From DATKDU01 sp035512595 (GTDB taxonomy: Bacteria > Planctomycetota > Planctomycetia > Pirellulales > Pirellulaceae), in contig DATKDU010000224.1 of the NCBI GenBank assembly GCA_035512595.1, forward strand, positions 1 through 16,252: a DNA stretch of 16,252 nt, read 5' to 3'. Shown one piece after another: positions 1 to 6,497 of the stretch; the first letter of the stretch is position 1, and every line of letters begins with the position of its first letter. A program made the position numbers and the translations under genes. The notes beneath the pieces are model-generated. The model saw only the letters and a program-made list of their open reading frames with translations. It did no database searches and had not been told where the DNA came from.

Positions 1-1
1 G

Positions 2-1663
2 ACGACTCGCGCCTTTTCAGATTTCAGCCAGCAGGCTGCCGCTGTCGCGAGGTTGCTCCACAAAGAATTTGGAAAACTCGTCGATCGAGACGATCGTGTG
101 TTGAAACTGAAACTGGATCATCAGAGTAAGCCGCCGGAACAGGTATTGGCAGAAATCGAAAAGCTGTTGTTACAAGAGTACATGCTGCCGCACTATCCGC
201 CGGAGATACGACAAGCAACGTTCGCACAATCTTTTATGTTGACGAAAGTAGAATATCGGCATGACTTTATGGAGGGGGTCGCGGATGATCCTTTTTTGCA
301 TGCAGCGATCCTCGCCGCCTTGTGGCCGGATGCACGAGACCAGAAACGACCTAACTCACTAATTGGGTTCATTCTAGTAGCGGCGCAGCAGGAACAGATT
401 GGTAAACGGATGAAGTCGGCGTGGGATGATTACGAACGCGCGCCTATTCTTCGTAGCCTGATCGCGGTCGGAATGCGGCGAGACGATTACCCGGCGGAAC
501 GCAAACTAATACCGAACCTGCTGCAGGCCAATGATGAGAGTATTCGACTTGCGGCCGTAATGTGGATCGGCGAATCGCGCCTTCACGAGTACCGTCCAGC
601 ACTTGAAAAGCTGTTAAATTCGCCTAATTGCAGCCGCCGGTTGTTCGAAGCCACGCTCGCCGCCCTCGAAATGCTCGACGGCAAGAAGTCGAGCGATCCG
701 AGCAAGGAACTGGGGGGCGATGTGTATGTCTTGCAGCTCCTCAAGAACGAAAAGACATCATCCGAAGTGCGGCGGTTTGCGCTGCGGATGCTCAGGCCCG
801 AGCATGAGCAACTGACGGTCGAGCTGCTGACCAAGCTGGTTCAAGACGCCAATAACGGAGTGCGGCTGGAAGCAATTCGGACCTTGCGGGCGCGGCCCGA
901 TAGCGAGCGGTGGAAGGAATTGCGGGAGATTGCCGCCGATGAGAAAGCGCCCGTGCAGCACCGGTGCGAAGCCATTTTGGGGCTCTCACCTGGCAACAAG
1001 ACCGACCGCGAGCTGCTCCTGAAACTGGCCGAGAGCGAAGTAGCGGCCGTGTCCGACGAAGCCCTGCGGGCGCTGCGCGGTTTCGATCTGACGCCGGGGG
1101 AAACTGAGCGGCTTAAAGCACTCGCGGAGAAACTCGACGGGCCGCATCGCGAGCTGGCCCGACGGGCCATCGACCGCAATCCGCCCAAGGATTTGCCGAA
1201 GGGGACCGATCTGGCCGCCTGGCTGTCGATCACCGAAGGCGAAGGGGATGCCGAGGCCGGCGAGCGGATCTTCTACCACGCCCGCGTCGGCGGCTGCTTC
1301 CGCTGCCACGAGTACGAAGGGCGCGGCTACACCGTCGGCCCCGATCTGTCGCCGACCGGCAAAGCGCTGACCCGCGAGCGCTTGCTCGAATCGATCGTCA
1401 ACCCCAGCAAAGAGATCGCCCCCATGTTCACAAGCTCGACGATCCTCAAAACCGACGGCGAGCTGCTCACCGGCATTCACATCGGCGACGAAGTGGACGG
1501 CCGGATCAAGTTTGCCGATCAAAACGGCCGCGTGTTCCATGTCCATCCCAACGACATCGACCAGCGCCAGCCGAGCGAAAAATCGATCATGCCCGACAGC
1601 CTGGCCGACAATCTCACGCCTCAGGAGCTGCGGGACCTGCTGGCGTTCTTGATGAATCGCTAG
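2..1663 (+). CDS. HEAT-repeat protein with C-terminal haem-binding (cytochrome c) domain, 5' partial
   Basis: The frame is open to the left window edge, so the N-terminus is missing; the first in-window start (TTG at 53) is probably internal. Numbering from that codon, residues ~60-390 are alpha-helical HEAT-like repeats, and ~395-536 form a haem domain. In it, Cys415-Phe-Arg-Cys418-His419 (1295-1309) is the CxxCH haem site, followed by GRGYTVGPDLS, the IVNPSKEIAP segment and a late Met513 (SIMPDSL) as possible axial ligand. This matches the Pirellula/Verrucomicrobium-type haem-binding domain that usually ends large exported planctomycete dehydrogenase-like proteins. The missing N-terminus could therefore hold a beta-propeller or sugar-dehydrogenase domain and a signal peptide (inference). 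Export and periplasmic electron transfer are likely. GC is about 52% over 61-660 and about 64% over 1201-1620 (hand count), a marked change inside one gene. The domain call is firm; the substrate is unknown. Confidence 0.9.
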   Translation, partial: TTRAFSDFSQQAAAVARLLHKEFGKLVDRDDRVLKLKLDHQSKPPEQVLAEIEKLLLQEYMLPHYPPEIRQATFAQSFMLTKVEYRHDFMEGVADDPFLHAAILAALWPDARDQKRPNSLIGFILVAAQQEQIGKRMKSAWDDYERAPILRSLIAVGMRRDDYPAERKLIPNLLQANDESIRLAAVMWIGESRLHEYRPALEKLLNSPNCSRRLFEATLAALEMLDGKKSSDPSKELGGDVYVLQLLKNEKTSSEVRRFALRMLRPEHEQLTVELLTKLVQDANNGVRLEAIRTLRARPDSERWKELREIAADEKAPVQHRCEAILGLSPGNKTDRELLLKLAESEVAAVSDEALRALRGFDLTPGETERLKALAEKLDGPHRELARRAIDRNPPKDLPKGTDLAAWLSITEGEGDAEAGERIFYHARVGGCFRCHEYEGRGYTVGPDLSPTGKALTRERLLESIVNPSKEIAPMFTSSTILKTDGELLTGIHIGDEVDGRIKFADQNGRVFHVHPNDIDQRQPSEKSIMPDSLADNLTPQELRDLLAFLMNR

Positions 1664-1688
1664 CGAGTGGCGGGCAGGATTGTTTTTT

Positions 1689-1781
1689 GACACGGAGGCG
1701 CGGAGGCGCAGAGGCACTGAGCAGCATCTGTCAATTTCTGCTCCGTGTCTCTGTGTCTCTGTGCCTCTGTTCCTCTGTGAC
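1689..1781. repeat. Inverted repeat built of 8-nt tandem units
   Basis: Left arm 1689-1721 pairs with right arm 1749-1781 around a 27-nt loop: 25 Watson-Crick pairs, 5 G.T pairs and 3 mismatches. Each arm is itself a run of 8-nt units, such as CACGGAGG, CGCGGAGG and CGCAGAGG on the left and CTCTGTGT and CTCTGTGC on the right; extra units at 1741-1748 allow slipped pairing. It begins 25 nt after the stop of the haem-domain gene. No T-run follows, so a classical terminator is not evident. I recall similar CGGAGGCACAGAGG-type repeats in planctomycete intergenic DNA, but have not checked. Confidence 0.85.
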
Positions 1782-1898
1782 AAGAAACAAAATCACCTCT
1801 CTTTTGCTAGCAGCCTGTGCAGTCGTGCAATCTCTCCACGGCCCAATTGCCGATAAAGAAATGGGGACCGTTCGTTATCGCGCGTGGGAGAAATGGCC

Positions 1899-2522
1899 AT
1901 GGTGTGCCGCATTTTGGCTCTGCTGATGATTGCCGGCTTTTCGCTTGGTTCCGCGTCGGTGGCCGACGCCCAGCACTTCAGCTTCTCGGTCGGGCACGGC
2001 CATCATCACCACGGCTGGCGTCACGGCTGGCATTACGACCACTGCTGGTACGATCCGTGGTACTGGGGGCCGGACTATGTCTACGTTGTGCCGCCGCGTC
2101 CGCGGGTGGTGTACGTCGAGCCGGCCCGCGAAGTGCGGGTCCAGCGGGAGGAAACGCTGGCGATGAACGAGCCGAAATGGTCCGCCGCCCCGGCCAGCAC
2201 CAGATCCGCCAGCACCAAGACGCTGCAAATCTGGAACGCCAGCGGCCAGCGAATCCCCGTCTCCTTCCTCGTCGATGCGAAGGAAATCGAGCTGGCCGAC
2301 GGCCAGTCACACTCGCTGCACGGCGAGAAGCAGCGGGTCGTCGAATTCGACCGCGGCGGCACTTTCGGCACCACCCGCTACGCCCTGACCGACGGCCAGT
2401 ACGAGTTCGTCATCACCGACCGCGGCTGGGACCTGGTGCGGAAACAATCCGCCGCCGGCGGCATTTCGCTGAAGCCGATTGTGAAGCGGAATTCGCTGCC
2501 GGGGGAGAGCGTGGCAAGGTAG
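1899..2522 (+). CDS. Secreted His/Trp/Tyr-rich planctomycete protein of unknown function
   Basis: ATG 1899 is preferred because TGGGAG (1885-1890) lies 8 nt upstream; GTG 1884 and ATG 1893 are alternatives in the same frame. The 207-residue product starts with a clear Sec signal peptide (hydrophobic LALLMIAGFSLG, cleavage likely after VADA). Next comes a short segment very rich in His, Trp and Tyr (HGHHHHGWRHGWHYDHCWY), then a Val/Pro/Arg stretch. The C-terminal ~95 residues look beta-rich (LQIWNASGQRIPVSF, EFDRGGTFGTTRYAL, YEFVITDRGWDL), like a domain I recall from planctomycete hypothetical proteins. The His-rich segment could bind metal, and the protein probably acts outside the cytoplasm (inference). 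Its TAG stop lies inside the first palindrome of the repeat at 2519. No enzyme motif is visible. Confidence 0.8.
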   Translation: MVCRILALLMIAGFSLGSASVADAQHFSFSVGHGHHHHGWRHGWHYDHCWYDPWYWGPDYVYVVPPRPRVVYVEPAREVRVQREETLAMNEPKWSAAPASTRSASTKTLQIWNASGQRIPVSFLVDAKEIELADGQSHSLHGEKQRVVEFDRGGTFGTTRYALTDGQYEFVITDRGWDLVRKQSAAGGISLKPIVKRNSLPGESVAR

Positions 2523-2581
2523 GACAGGTTTTCAACCTGTCCCGTTGCCCTGTTTTGGGACAGGTTGGAAACCTGTCCTAC
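2519..2581. repeat. Two inverted copies of a 25-nt palindromic repeat between convergent genes
   Basis: Copy A (2519-2543) and the reverse complement of copy B (2557-2581) agree at 24 of 25 positions. Each copy is a hairpin by itself: GGACAGGTT, a 3-nt loop (TTC or GGA), then AACCTGTCC. Thirteen bases separate the copies. The TAG in copy A (2520-2522) is the stop codon of the upstream + gene, and the stop of the - strand gene starts 1 nt past copy B. The pair could end both convergent transcripts or shield both 3' ends, but there is no T-run typical of intrinsic terminators. Confidence 0.92.
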
Positions 2582-2582
2582 G

Positions 2583-4331
2583 TTACCGCGGCAGCGGCGT
2601 CTCCGGCAGCTCCGTGAATCGGTCGGCCGCTTCGCCGCCGTGGAGCGGCAGGTAGCGGTAGTAGACCTCCAGGCAGAGCGCGCCGAGTGCCGTGCTGTAG
2701 ACCCGGCCGCCGTACGCTCCCCACTGCTGGTCGGGGTCCCAGCTTCCCGCCAACTGCCCGTCGAACCGCTGCGTGTCGAGCAGCGCCGGCTGCAAGGCGG
2801 CGTTCCACTTCCGCCAGTCATTACCCTGCCGCTGGAACATGGCCAGCGTGCCGTAGTACCAGTAGTAGACGTTCGGCTGCCGCGAGCTGGGAAGCTCTTC
2901 CACCACGAACCGCGCTCCTTCGGTCAGCGTTTCGTCCCGGTTCTCGGCGTTTAGAAACCCGCGGCAAACGAGGGCCTCGGCGGTCATCGTCCGGCTGGGC
3001 CGCTCCAGCGCCCGGTATGACGCCAGGCCGCGGTAGGTTCCCGACGAACAGCTTTGCAGAAAGCGGGTCATGCGAAACTTTGTTTCCGCGGGGATGGGAA
3101 TGCCGGCGAGCTCGGCGCTTTTGAGGGCCATCACCTGCCAGCCGAACTGGCTCATGTCGCCGCGGTCGCCGGGCTGATAGCGCCAGCCCCCTTCGACGTG
3201 CTGCGAGCGGAGCGAATAACCCACCGCACGGTGGACGCCATTTTTCAGCCGCTCGTCGCCGGTGAGGGCGTACGCTTCGCACAGGGCCAGCGTGGCAATG
3301 CCGTGGCAGTACATGCGGGCGAACAGCTCGGCATCGCCATACAGATTGCCGTCGGCGGCCTGGCTGGCGAGGAGGAATTCCAGGCCGTGCTGAACGTGCT
3401 CGCGGTGCTTCCCATCCAGGTGCGACTGGCCCGCGCCGAGGAATGCCAATAGCGCCAGACCGGTGATGCCGGTGTCGGCCCGCTTTCCGGCTCCTTGGCG
3501 GTTGTGCCCCAGGTAGTGGTTTTCGCGGCCGGCGCCGTGCAGGTCGGCATCCCAGCGGCCGCCGGCACTCTGGTTGGCGGCCAGCCAGGCCAAGGCCGCT
3601 TCGACGGCCCCTTCGGTGGTCGCATTGCCGCCGAACCGTTCGGCCAGGAGGAGCCGATTGCCGACGCGGGCTCGCAATAGGTCTGGCATTTCCTGTCCGT
3701 CGCCCAATCGGCGGGGGACGATCGGCTCGGTGATGACGGGGACGCTGGTCGAGTCGGTCGCTGCCGGCTCGTCAGCTTCTGGCGCGTCCGTTTTCGTCGG
3801 CAGCTCGTCCGTTTTGGTCTCTTGGACGACCGCTTCGACCGGCGGTGGAATGGGGACCGTCTCTTCCGCAGATGGCTCGGGCTCAGGCCGTTCGACCCGC
3901 AGCGGCGGCTCGATCGGCCTTTCGTGCGGCTTGACGGCAACTTGCTCCGGTTCGGGCTTCGTCTCCGGCTTAGGCTCCTCGGCCGGCTCGGCCGCGGCCG
4001 CATTCTCCGCCGGCAAGGTTTCGCTGGCCGACTCGCTCTCGGGGGCCATCTCCTCGTCGGCACTATCGACGATCCGCACGTGGAACTCGCCGTCGCCGAG
4101 AATTCGCCCCGGCGTGTCGAAGAAAATCCGCGTCCCCCAGCAGAAGCAGAACAGCAGGACGTGGGCAAACAGCGACAGGATCGCGCACTTGGTGATCGGC
4201 CGCCCCTGTCCCCAGCGGGTCCAGGTCATCACCCCCAGCGCGATCGTCAGCAGCGCGACGCCGACGAGCAGGACGATTTGCAGCGCCCTCCCGGGGGCGA
4301 TGGCGGCAGCGGCGATAACGAAAGGCGACAT
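2583..4331 (-). CDS. Membrane-anchored prenyltransferase/squalene-cyclase-like toroid protein with TonB-like N-terminus
   Basis: The start is placed at ATG 4331 (MSPFVIAAAA), giving 582 residues; the frame runs on upstream but would cross the repeat and the exbD gene. Residues ~15-36 and ~49-69 are membrane segments joined by a basic loop (R39, R44, K48). That predicts an outside N-terminus, a cytoplasmic loop and a periplasmic remainder. The second segment contains ILSLFAHVLL with Ser53 and His57, spaced like Ser16 and His20 in the E. coli TonB membrane anchor. Residues ~92-200 form a Pro/Glu/Lys-rich linker (EEPKPETKPEPEQ) like the TonB periplasmic spacer. Residues ~225-560 are alpha/alpha repeats of the prenyltransferase/squalene-cyclase type (ALAWLAANQSAGGRW, GLEFLLASQAADGNLYGD, EGGWRYQPGD). 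It is the last gene after exbB and exbD. The toroid fold is fairly sure; the TonB-like role is inference. Confidence 0.85.
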   Translation of the reverse strand: MSPFVIAAAAIAPGRALQIVLLVGVALLTIALGVMTWTRWGQGRPITKCAILSLFAHVLLFCFCWGTRIFFDTPGRILGDGEFHVRIVDSADEEMAPESESASETLPAENAAAAEPAEEPKPETKPEPEQVAVKPHERPIEPPLRVERPEPEPSAEETVPIPPPVEAVVQETKTDELPTKTDAPEADEPAATDSTSVPVITEPIVPRRLGDGQEMPDLLRARVGNRLLLAERFGGNATTEGAVEAALAWLAANQSAGGRWDADLHGAGRENHYLGHNRQGAGKRADTGITGLALLAFLGAGQSHLDGKHREHVQHGLEFLLASQAADGNLYGDAELFARMYCHGIATLALCEAYALTGDERLKNGVHRAVGYSLRSQHVEGGWRYQPGDRGDMSQFGWQVMALKSAELAGIPIPAETKFRMTRFLQSCSSGTYRGLASYRALERPSRTMTAEALVCRGFLNAENRDETLTEGARFVVEELPSSRQPNVYYWYYGTLAMFQRQGNDWRKWNAALQPALLDTQRFDGQLAGSWDPDQQWGAYGGRVYSTALGALCLEVYYRYLPLHGGEAADRFTELPETPLPR

Positions 4332-4337
4332 GTTGGA

Positions 4338-4433
4338 TTTGGAGTGCGGTAACTTGTTACCGCTTTGGGATGTTTTGGATTGCTGGCCGAGCTCCGAAAG
4401 TCCTAAAGCGGCGACAAGTCGCCGCACTCCAAA
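4338..4433. repeat. Two inverted 33-nt palindromic repeats with compensatory stem changes
   Basis: Copy 1 (4338-4370) and the reverse complement of copy 2 (4401-4433) match at 28 of 33 positions. The core of copy 1 is GCGGTAACTTGTTACCGC and that of copy 2, in the same sense, is GCGGCGACTTGTCGCCGC. Four of the five differences form two adjacent base pairs that changed from T-A/A-T to C-G/G-C, so both stems stay perfect. The repeat fills the gap between exbD (stop 1 nt away) and the start of the toroid gene (6 nt away). Confidence 0.92.
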
Positions 4434-4434
4434 G

Positions 4435-4857
4435 TTAGCGCTGCTTGACCTCCATCCGCACCGAAATTCCCATGTCATTGACTCCTGCTTCGCGGCAGGC
4501 GGTGAGGACGCTGGCGACATTCTGGAACGTGCCTTGCGCATCGCCGCGGACGACCACGCTCATGTCGGGCCGCAGGCGGCGCGACTCGGTCAGCTCGGCG
4601 GTGAGCTGCGGCAGCGTCACCGGCCGGGAATCGAGCGTGATCTGGCCATCCTTGAGGACGTTGATCGTCCGTTTTTTCGGCACGTCCGAAAGCTGGGCCG
4701 AGGTCTTTACCTGCGGGACCTTGACGTCGATGTTCCGCTCCTCCAGCTCCGAAAACCTCGCCGCCACCATGAAGAAGATGATCAAGTTGAACACGATGTC
4801 GAGCATCGGGGTCAAATTGATCTGCGGGATGTCTTCTTGATGCGTCTTTAAGGGCAT
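4435..4857 (-). CDS. exbD: ExbD/TolR-family proton-channel subunit
   Basis: This 140-residue protein has the standard ExbD layout: a short cytoplasmic N-terminus, one membrane helix (~19-34) opened by INLTPMLDIVFNLIIFFMV, then a periplasmic domain. Asp20 in LTPMLD matches the essential membrane Asp of ExbD (Asp25 in E. coli) that responds to the proton motive force. The periplasmic part (INVLKDGQITLDSRPV, VVVRGDAQGTFQNVASVL, GVNDMGISV) fits the family's beta-alpha-beta pattern. It should work with the ExbB protein encoded just upstream in the same direction (75-nt gap) and drive a TonB-type partner. The toroid gene that follows is the obvious candidate. The start is ATG 4857. The paralogues TolR and ExbD cannot be separated from this sequence alone, and the symbol is used in the family sense. 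Confidence 0.92.
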   Translation of the reverse strand: MPLKTHQEDIPQINLTPMLDIVFNLIIFFMVAARFSELEERNIDVKVPQVKTSAQLSDVPKKRTINVLKDGQITLDSRPVTLPQLTAELTESRRLRPDMSVVVRGDAQGTFQNVASVLTACREAGVNDMGISVRMEVKQR

Positions 4858-4860
4858 GGC

Positions 4861-4932
4861 AAGGGTTCGGGGTTCAGGGTTCAGGGTTCAGGTCTGCAAG
4901 TGAATTTGCTGAACCCTGAACCCTGAACCCTT
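4861..4932. repeat. Inverted array of 7-nt GGGTTCA/TGAACCC units between exbB and exbD
   Basis: The left arm (4861-4883, continuing as units to 4891) is made of GGGTTCA units and pairs with TGAACCC units at 4910-4932. That gives 22 Watson-Crick pairs and one G.T pair, with room for slipped pairing. The array sits in the 75-nt gap between exbD and exbB and touches the exbB stop codon. A single-orientation array of the same unit precedes ispH at 13846. The telomere-like look is only a resemblance. Confidence 0.9.
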
Positions 4933-5712
4933 TCATGCGGCCTTTCGTTTGGAACGGATCGCTTCCGCCGAATCGCCGGCAATCAGCTCGACGACCTGCT
5001 GGCCCAGGTGGTCGATCTCGGTAATGAGCAAATCGATGCGGCTGACGAAAAACAGGTACGCCAGCAGGGCGGGGATGGCGACGATCATGCCGGCCGCCGT
5101 GGTGAGCAGCGCCTGGGCAATGCCGCCGGCCAGCAGCTCGCGCTGCCCCATCGCATTGGCGGTGGAGATGGCGTTGAACGATTCGATCATGCCCAGCACG
5201 GTGCCGAGCAGTCCCAGCAGCGGCGCGACCTGGGAAATGCCGGAGAAGAGGCGGAGGTATTTGCGCAGTTGGTTGGTGACCCGCTCGCCCGCATCGAGAA
5301 TCGCCTGCTCGACTTCGACGCTCGTGCGGCCCCACTTCCTGACTGCCGCGGCAAAGACGACGGCGACGGGGCTGCGGTTTTCGTCGCACAGTGCGAGGGC
5401 CTTTTCGCGATCGAGGCTCCCTTCGCGAAGCTGCTCGAGGAACCGTTTGACGAACGGCCGGGGGATGATCCGCCCTTTGCGGAGGTTGATTAGCCGCTCG
5501 AAGATGAAGATCGTGAGCAGGAACGAGCAGAGACCGATCGGCCACATGATCGGCCCGCCGTCGTACAGGACGCTGAGCAGATTGCGCGTGGGGATCGTCT
5601 TCTCGGCCGCGGCCTGGCTCGCCGCCGGCTCCTGGGCGAATGCCAGATCGGCCGACGTGAAAGACCACGCCGCCGCCACGGTCAGCAATATCCCTACGAG
5701 CCACGCCCGCAT
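4933..5712 (-). CDS. exbB: ExbB/TolQ/MotA-family proton-channel protein with signal peptide
   Basis: ATG 5712 is chosen because AAGGA lies 9 nt upstream and the product (259 residues) then opens with a signal peptide (MRAWLVGILLTVAAAW, likely cut after AFA). Three membrane helices follow at ~52-72, ~163-185 and ~197-222. The long cytoplasmic loop lies between the first two, as in ExbB. The diagnostic motifs are APLLGLLGTVLGMIESFNAI in helix 2 and IAQALLTTAAGMIVAIPALL in helix 3, which line the proton path with the ExbD Asp. An extra N-terminal signal sequence with a short Ala/Glu-rich periplasmic stretch occurs in some ExbB-like proteins. It is the first gene of the unit running exbB, exbD, toroid protein. 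No clear promoter is visible upstream. The symbol is used in the family sense; TolQ is the alternative. Confidence 0.9.
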   Translation of the reverse strand: MRAWLVGILLTVAAAWSFTSADLAFAQEPAASQAAAEKTIPTRNLLSVLYDGGPIMWPIGLCSFLLTIFIFERLINLRKGRIIPRPFVKRFLEQLREGSLDREKALALCDENRSPVAVVFAAAVRKWGRTSVEVEQAILDAGERVTNQLRKYLRLFSGISQVAPLLGLLGTVLGMIESFNAISTANAMGQRELLAGGIAQALLTTAAGMIVAIPALLAYLFFVSRIDLLITEIDHLGQQVVELIAGDSAEAIRSKRKAA

Positions 5713-5877
5713 GGCGTCACATCCTTGTGCGAAATGCCAGCAGCCAGTGCTAGCTGCCTGCTGTGGACGGGCGGCGTACGCAGTCGGCACTCCGCCATAT
5801 CCGTCTCATCGGCCCGCCGCGAGCCGCGCAAGAGAAAGCCAACGGCCGCAGATAGAGTCTGCCCAGTCGGTGCGGTT
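5713..5877. other. Divergent intergenic region upstream of exbB
   Basis: This spacer must carry the promoter for the exbB unit (-), but I see no convincing -35/-10 pair on that strand. It contains an imperfect hairpin at ~5733-5758 (CAGCAG paired with CTGCTG, with GCTAGC inside the loop). GGCTGCTGGCTGCTG before ispH has a similar word content. No gene is visible here. Confidence 0.5.
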
Positions 5878-5928
5878 TGCGTATACGCACCCTAGGCCGA
5901 ATGAAGGTATAATTCACCCATCAGGAGG
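5878..5928 (+). promoter_or_regulatory. Promoter and palindromic operator candidate of the small-gene pair
   Basis: TATAAT at 5908-5913 is a perfect -10 box, and AGGAGG at 5923-5928 is a strong ribosome binding site 7 nt before ATG 5936, giving a very short leader. The 12-bp perfect palindrome TGCGTATACGCA (5878-5889) covers the place where the -35 element would be, and no good -35 box is visible. This suggests a regulator-dependent or self-repressed promoter (inference). Confidence 0.55.
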
Positions 5929-5935
5929 CCACCGG

Positions 5936-6148
5936 ATGACTGTTGTAATACGTCTTACCAGCCGCGCGGAGGCGAAAGCCCTGCCAATTCTGCTGCGGCA
6001 TTCGCCCGGGATGGTGCTCCCTGATCGGACATACGTGCTGCACCAGGGAACAGTCGATGCGCTGCGAGCCGCTGACGTGCGGTTTACGGAATTGAGCCGC
6101 GAGAGCAGCGTTCCTGACGTGGGAGCGGTCGCCGGTGAAAAAATATGA
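5936..6148 (+). CDS. Small protein, first gene of a two-gene unit (antitoxin-like layout, unproven)
   Basis: ATG 5936 has a perfect AGGAGG 7 nt upstream and a TATAAT box before it, so the gene is very likely expressed. The 70-residue product starts MTVVIRLTSRAEAKALPILL and ends AGEKI. It has no signal peptide, membrane segment or recognisable DNA-binding motif. The first ~30 residues look like a beta strand followed by a helix. Its end overlaps the next gene by 14 nt, indicating translational coupling. The size, order and operator-like palindrome recall type II toxin-antitoxin modules, but no sequence motif supports that. I recall similar paired small proteins in cyanobacteria and planctomycetes but could not check. 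Confidence 0.75.
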   Translation: MTVVIRLTSRAEAKALPILLRHSPGMVLPDRTYVLHQGTVDALRAADVRFTELSRESSVPDVGAVAGEKI

Positions 6149-6497
6149 CATCTTTGTGCCGCTCTTCTACAACGATGGCACACCGATCGAACCGGCCAGG
6201 TTTCAACGACTTCAGTCTGAATTGCTGACCGAGTTTGAGGGGCTGACCTTCTTTCCGCAGTCGAACGAAGGCTTTTGGAAAATGAGCGGCGTCACTTACC
6301 GTGACGAAATCGTGATCTATCGCGTGCTGACGAGCCGGCTGCGCGCCGCTCGCCGGTTTTTGTCGAAGCTCAAGGAGCGGCTCAAGCGGGAGCTGAAGTC
6401 GCTCGCGGAGCGAGTGGACCACATGAATTACTTCAGCTCCTTGATCTGGATATTCCGGAACTCCACGTGCGCCCCGTGGCCGCAGAAGGCGATGTAG
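6135..6497 (+). CDS. Small hypothetical protein, second gene of the pair
   Basis: GTG 6135 has GGGAG 8-9 nt upstream and overlaps the stop region of the first small gene by 14 nt. The 120-residue product starts MKKYDIFVPLFYNDGTPIEP and continues with LLTEFEGLTFFPQ, GFWKMSGVTYRDEIVIYRVL and a basic helix (RRFLSKLKERLKRELKSL). That is a plausible compact alpha/beta domain of ~100 residues. The last ~23 residues are read from DNA that also encodes the C-terminus of the DUF1080 gene on the other strand (6428-6497 shared). They look unlike the rest (NYFSSLIWIFRNSTC), so the original stop may have been lost or the end replaced. Function is unknown; a toxin or nucleotide-handling role is speculation only. 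Confidence 0.7.
   Translation: MKKYDIFVPLFYNDGTPIEPARFQRLQSELLTEFEGLTFFPQSNEGFWKMSGVTYRDEIVIYRVLTSRLRAARRFLSKLKERLKRELKSLAERVDHMNYFSSLIWIFRNSTCAPWPQKAM

Noticed and set aside
1689..1781. Intrinsic terminator
   Set aside because: The hairpin is long, but no T-run follows either arm, so it is listed as a repeat only.
1817..2617. 266-codon + strand frame over the His/Trp-rich gene
   Set aside because: It is an Arg/Ala-rich out-of-frame shadow running through the 2519-2581 repeat. It has no ribosome binding site, and the competing frame has a signal peptide.
4332..4541. N-terminal extension of the toroid protein to 4541
   Set aside because: It would translate the 33-nt repeats and overlap exbD out of frame. 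The hydrophobic anchor begins right after ATG 4331.
3574..4851. Long + strand reading frame over the toroid and exbD genes
   Set aside because: It is antisense to two well-supported genes and crosses the repeat at 4338-4433. Its residues are Ser/Arg/Gly-rich with no domain.
4861..4932. Telomere-like repeat
   Set aside because: The GGGTTCA units resemble telomere repeats only by chance, because the array lies inside a bacterial operon and is inverted.
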